From Tolypothrix sp. PCC 7712 (GTDB taxonomy: Bacteria > Cyanobacteriota > Cyanobacteriia > Cyanobacteriales > Nostocaceae): a DNA stretch of 64,000 bases. A program made the translations under genes and the position numbers. The notes under the pieces are model-generated. The model did not search any database, had not been told where the DNA came from, and saw only the letters and a list, made by a program, of their open reading frames with translations. Numbering within the stretch: the stretch's first letter is position 1; the number at the start of each line of letters is the position of its first letter. Positions 62,528 to 64,000 of the stretch are shown piece after piece. The stretch spans positions 5,209,390 through 5,273,389 of the forward strand of contig NZ_CP063785.1 in NCBI RefSeq assembly GCF_025860405.1, written 5' to 3'.

Positions 62528-64000
62528 ATGGGAAAAGTTATTGGGATCGATTTAGGTACTACGAACAGTTGCGTTGCAGTTTTAGAAGGCGGTCAACCGG
62601 TGGTGATCGCTAATTCCGAGGGTGGACGCACTACTCCTAGTATTGTGGGATTTGGTAAGGGGGGCGATCGCTTGGTTGGACAGCTGGCTAAACGACAAGC
62701 CGTTACAAATGCCGAAAACACAGTATTTAGTATTAAAAGATTTATTGGTCGTCGCTGGGAAGAAACCTCAGCAGAACGCGAGCGATCGCCTTATCAATGT
62801 GTGAAAGGGCGCGATGATACTGTTGATGTGCAAATTCGTGGACGGAACTATACACCGCAAGAAATTTCTGCCATGATTCTGCAGAAGCTCAAACAAGATG
62901 CAGAAAATTTCTTAGGTGAAACTGTTACTCAGGCAGTAATTACCGTACCAGCATACTTCACAGATGCCCAAAGACAAGCGACCAAAGACGCAGGTACAAT
63001 TGCTGGGTTAGAAGTTCTCCGGATCATTAATGAACCCACCTCTGCTGCACTAGCCTTTGGTTTAGATAAGCACAACGAAGAACAGTTAATTTTAGTCTTT
63101 GACTTGGGAGGCGGTACTTTTGATGTATCGATCCTGCAACTGGGAGATGGAGTTTTTGAAGTCAAAGCCACCAATGGGAATAATCAATTGGGTGGTGATG
63201 ACTTTGATGACTGCGTGATTCGCTGGATTATCGAACGTTTCCAGCAACAAGAAAGCATTGACCTTACTCAAGACAAGATGGCGCTGCAACGCCTCAGAGA
63301 AGCGGCGGAAAAGGCAAAAATTGAACTTTCTAGCATGGCTAGCACCTCGATTAACTTGCCTTTTATTACTGCTGATGAAACAGGGCCAAAGCATCTAGAA
63401 CTAGAACTCAGTCGCTCGAAATTTGAAGAACTCACAGCCCATTTGATTGAAGCCACCATTGAACCGATGATTCAAGCGCTCAAGGATGCCGATCACAAAG
63501 CGCAAGATATAGATCGGATAATTTTGGTTGGTGGTTCTACTCGCATTCCGGCTGTCCAAAACGCCCTCATCAAGTTTTTCAATGGTAAAACACCTGATCG
63601 CTCTATTAACCCTGATGAAGCAGTTGCCTTAGGTGCGGCTGTGCAAGCGGGTGTGATTGGTGGAGAAGTCGATAATCTCCTGCTATTGGATGTAATTCCC
63701 CTGTCTTTAGGAATTGAAACTTTAGGAGAAGTTTTTACCAAAATTATTGAACGTAATACGACAATTCCTACTAGCAGATCCCAGGTGTTTTCCACCGCAG
63801 TGGATGGGCAAACTTCAGTAGAAATTCATGTCCTACAAGGTGAACGTGCAATGGCGCGGGATAACAAAAGTCTTGGTAAGTTCCTGTTAGCAGGAATTCC
63901 CCCAGCCCCCCGAGGTGTGCCACAAATTGAAGTATCTTTTGAAATCGATGTCAATGGCATTCTGAAGGTTGCTGCTCAAGACAAAGGTACTGGTAGAGAA
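62528..64000 (+). CDS. dnaK: Hsp70 chaperone DnaK, 3' end outside window
   Basis: ATG at 62528; the frame is open for 491 codons to the window edge. ATPase motifs: GIDLGTTNSCVAV, AVITVPAYFTDAQRQATKDAG, INEPTSAALAFG, VFDLGGGTFDVSIL and LVGGSTRIPAVQ, then the substrate domain start LLDVIPLSLGIETLGEVFTKII. Partner of the preceding grpE. The C-terminal lid lies beyond the window. Confidence 0.97.
   Translation, partial: MGKVIGIDLGTTNSCVAVLEGGQPVVIANSEGGRTTPSIVGFGKGGDRLVGQLAKRQAVTNAENTVFSIKRFIGRRWEETSAERERSPYQCVKGRDDTVDVQIRGRNYTPQEISAMILQKLKQDAENFLGETVTQAVITVPAYFTDAQRQATKDAGTIAGLEVLRIINEPTSAALAFGLDKHNEEQLILVFDLGGGTFDVSILQLGDGVFEVKATNGNNQLGGDDFDDCVIRWIIERFQQQESIDLTQDKMALQRLREAAEKAKIELSSMASTSINLPFITADETGPKHLELELSRSKFEELTAHLIEATIEPMIQALKDADHKAQDIDRIILVGGSTRIPAVQNALIKFFNGKTPDRSINPDEAVALGAAVQAGVIGGEVDNLLLLDVIPLSLGIETLGEVFTKIIERNTTIPTSRSQVFSTAVDGQTSVEIHVLQGERAMARDNKSLGKFLLAGIPPAPRGVPQIEVSFEIDVNGILKVAAQDKGTGRE

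Noticed and set aside
1..64000. CRISPR array
   Set aside because: All tandem arrays seen are heptads or palindromes; no regularly spaced repeats with unique spacers.
1..64000. tRNA or rRNA genes
   Set aside because: No cloverleaf or rRNA-like stretch recognised in the gaps by eye; a tRNAscan-type run would settle it.

Overview
The window looks like a chromosome segment of a filamentous, probably heterocyst-forming cyanobacterium of the Nostoc/Anabaena/Calothrix type. It carries a core allophycocyanin gene (apcF) divergent from glnA, a ycf54-type chlorophyll-cyclase factor, crtE, DevB/DevC/DevA-type exporters and a pilB-pilT-pilC cluster. HIP1 octamers (GCGATCGC) are frequent, and heptameric STRR repeats (TTGGTAA, GGGCATT, CAACAGT, GGTCAAG and others) fill many intergenic gaps. 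Species cannot be fixed from the window alone.

Layout. 1-4.4 kb: a compact, same-strand cassette of unrecognised genes led by a collagen-like protein that runs in from the left edge; it looks like an accessory or phage-like structural module. 4.5-8 kb: a small unknown gene, then apcF and glnA with a good NtcA-type promoter. 8-10 kb: a GAF/PAS histidine kinase whose N-terminal PAS is broken by in-frame stops. 11-14 kb: a BtuF-like protein, then an M4 protealysin-like protease and its emfourin-type inhibitor, separated by a terminator-like hairpin. 14.4-17.4 kb: a C39 peptidase ABC exporter and an unknown gene. 17.4-21.1 kb: an arsR-pstS-pstC-pstA-pstB operon. 21.7-22.3 kb: a small unknown gene and an ArsR/SmtB remnant lacking its DNA-binding domain. 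22.4-26.9 kb: TetR plus a DevB-DUF2834-DevC-DevA efflux operon with two matching palindromic operators. 27-34.6 kb: ExbB/ExbD, AI-2E transporter, Nudix, an OB-fold-like lipoprotein, folD, crtE, a DUF212 protein and a secreted protein. 34.8-39.2 kb: ycf54, a SnoaL-like gene split by a group II intron, and pdxJ. 39.4-44.5 kb: two tandem CgeB-like glycosyltransferases and a ClC channel. 44.7-48.5 kb: small proteins, an amino-acid-binding protein, two unknown genes in an operon and a repeat-rich secreted peptide; nested miniature elements lie at 45.0-45.3 kb. 48.6-55.5 kb: arsC, a PAS kinase, hisC, an LpxB-like protein, a DUF305 mini-protein with an HMA protein, and a saccharopine-dehydrogenase-like enzyme. 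55.7-64 kb: an unknown gene, pilC-pilT-pilB on the minus strand, then grpE and the start of dnaK.

The most unusual items are the left-edge collagen-like cassette (no function recognised), the protease/terminator/inhibitor arrangement, the ArsR-headed pst operon, the duplicated TetR operator, the intron-split SnoaL gene and a miniature element inserted inside another, with a target duplication and a related uninterrupted copy nearby. All calls come from reading the sequence and translations; no database search was run.
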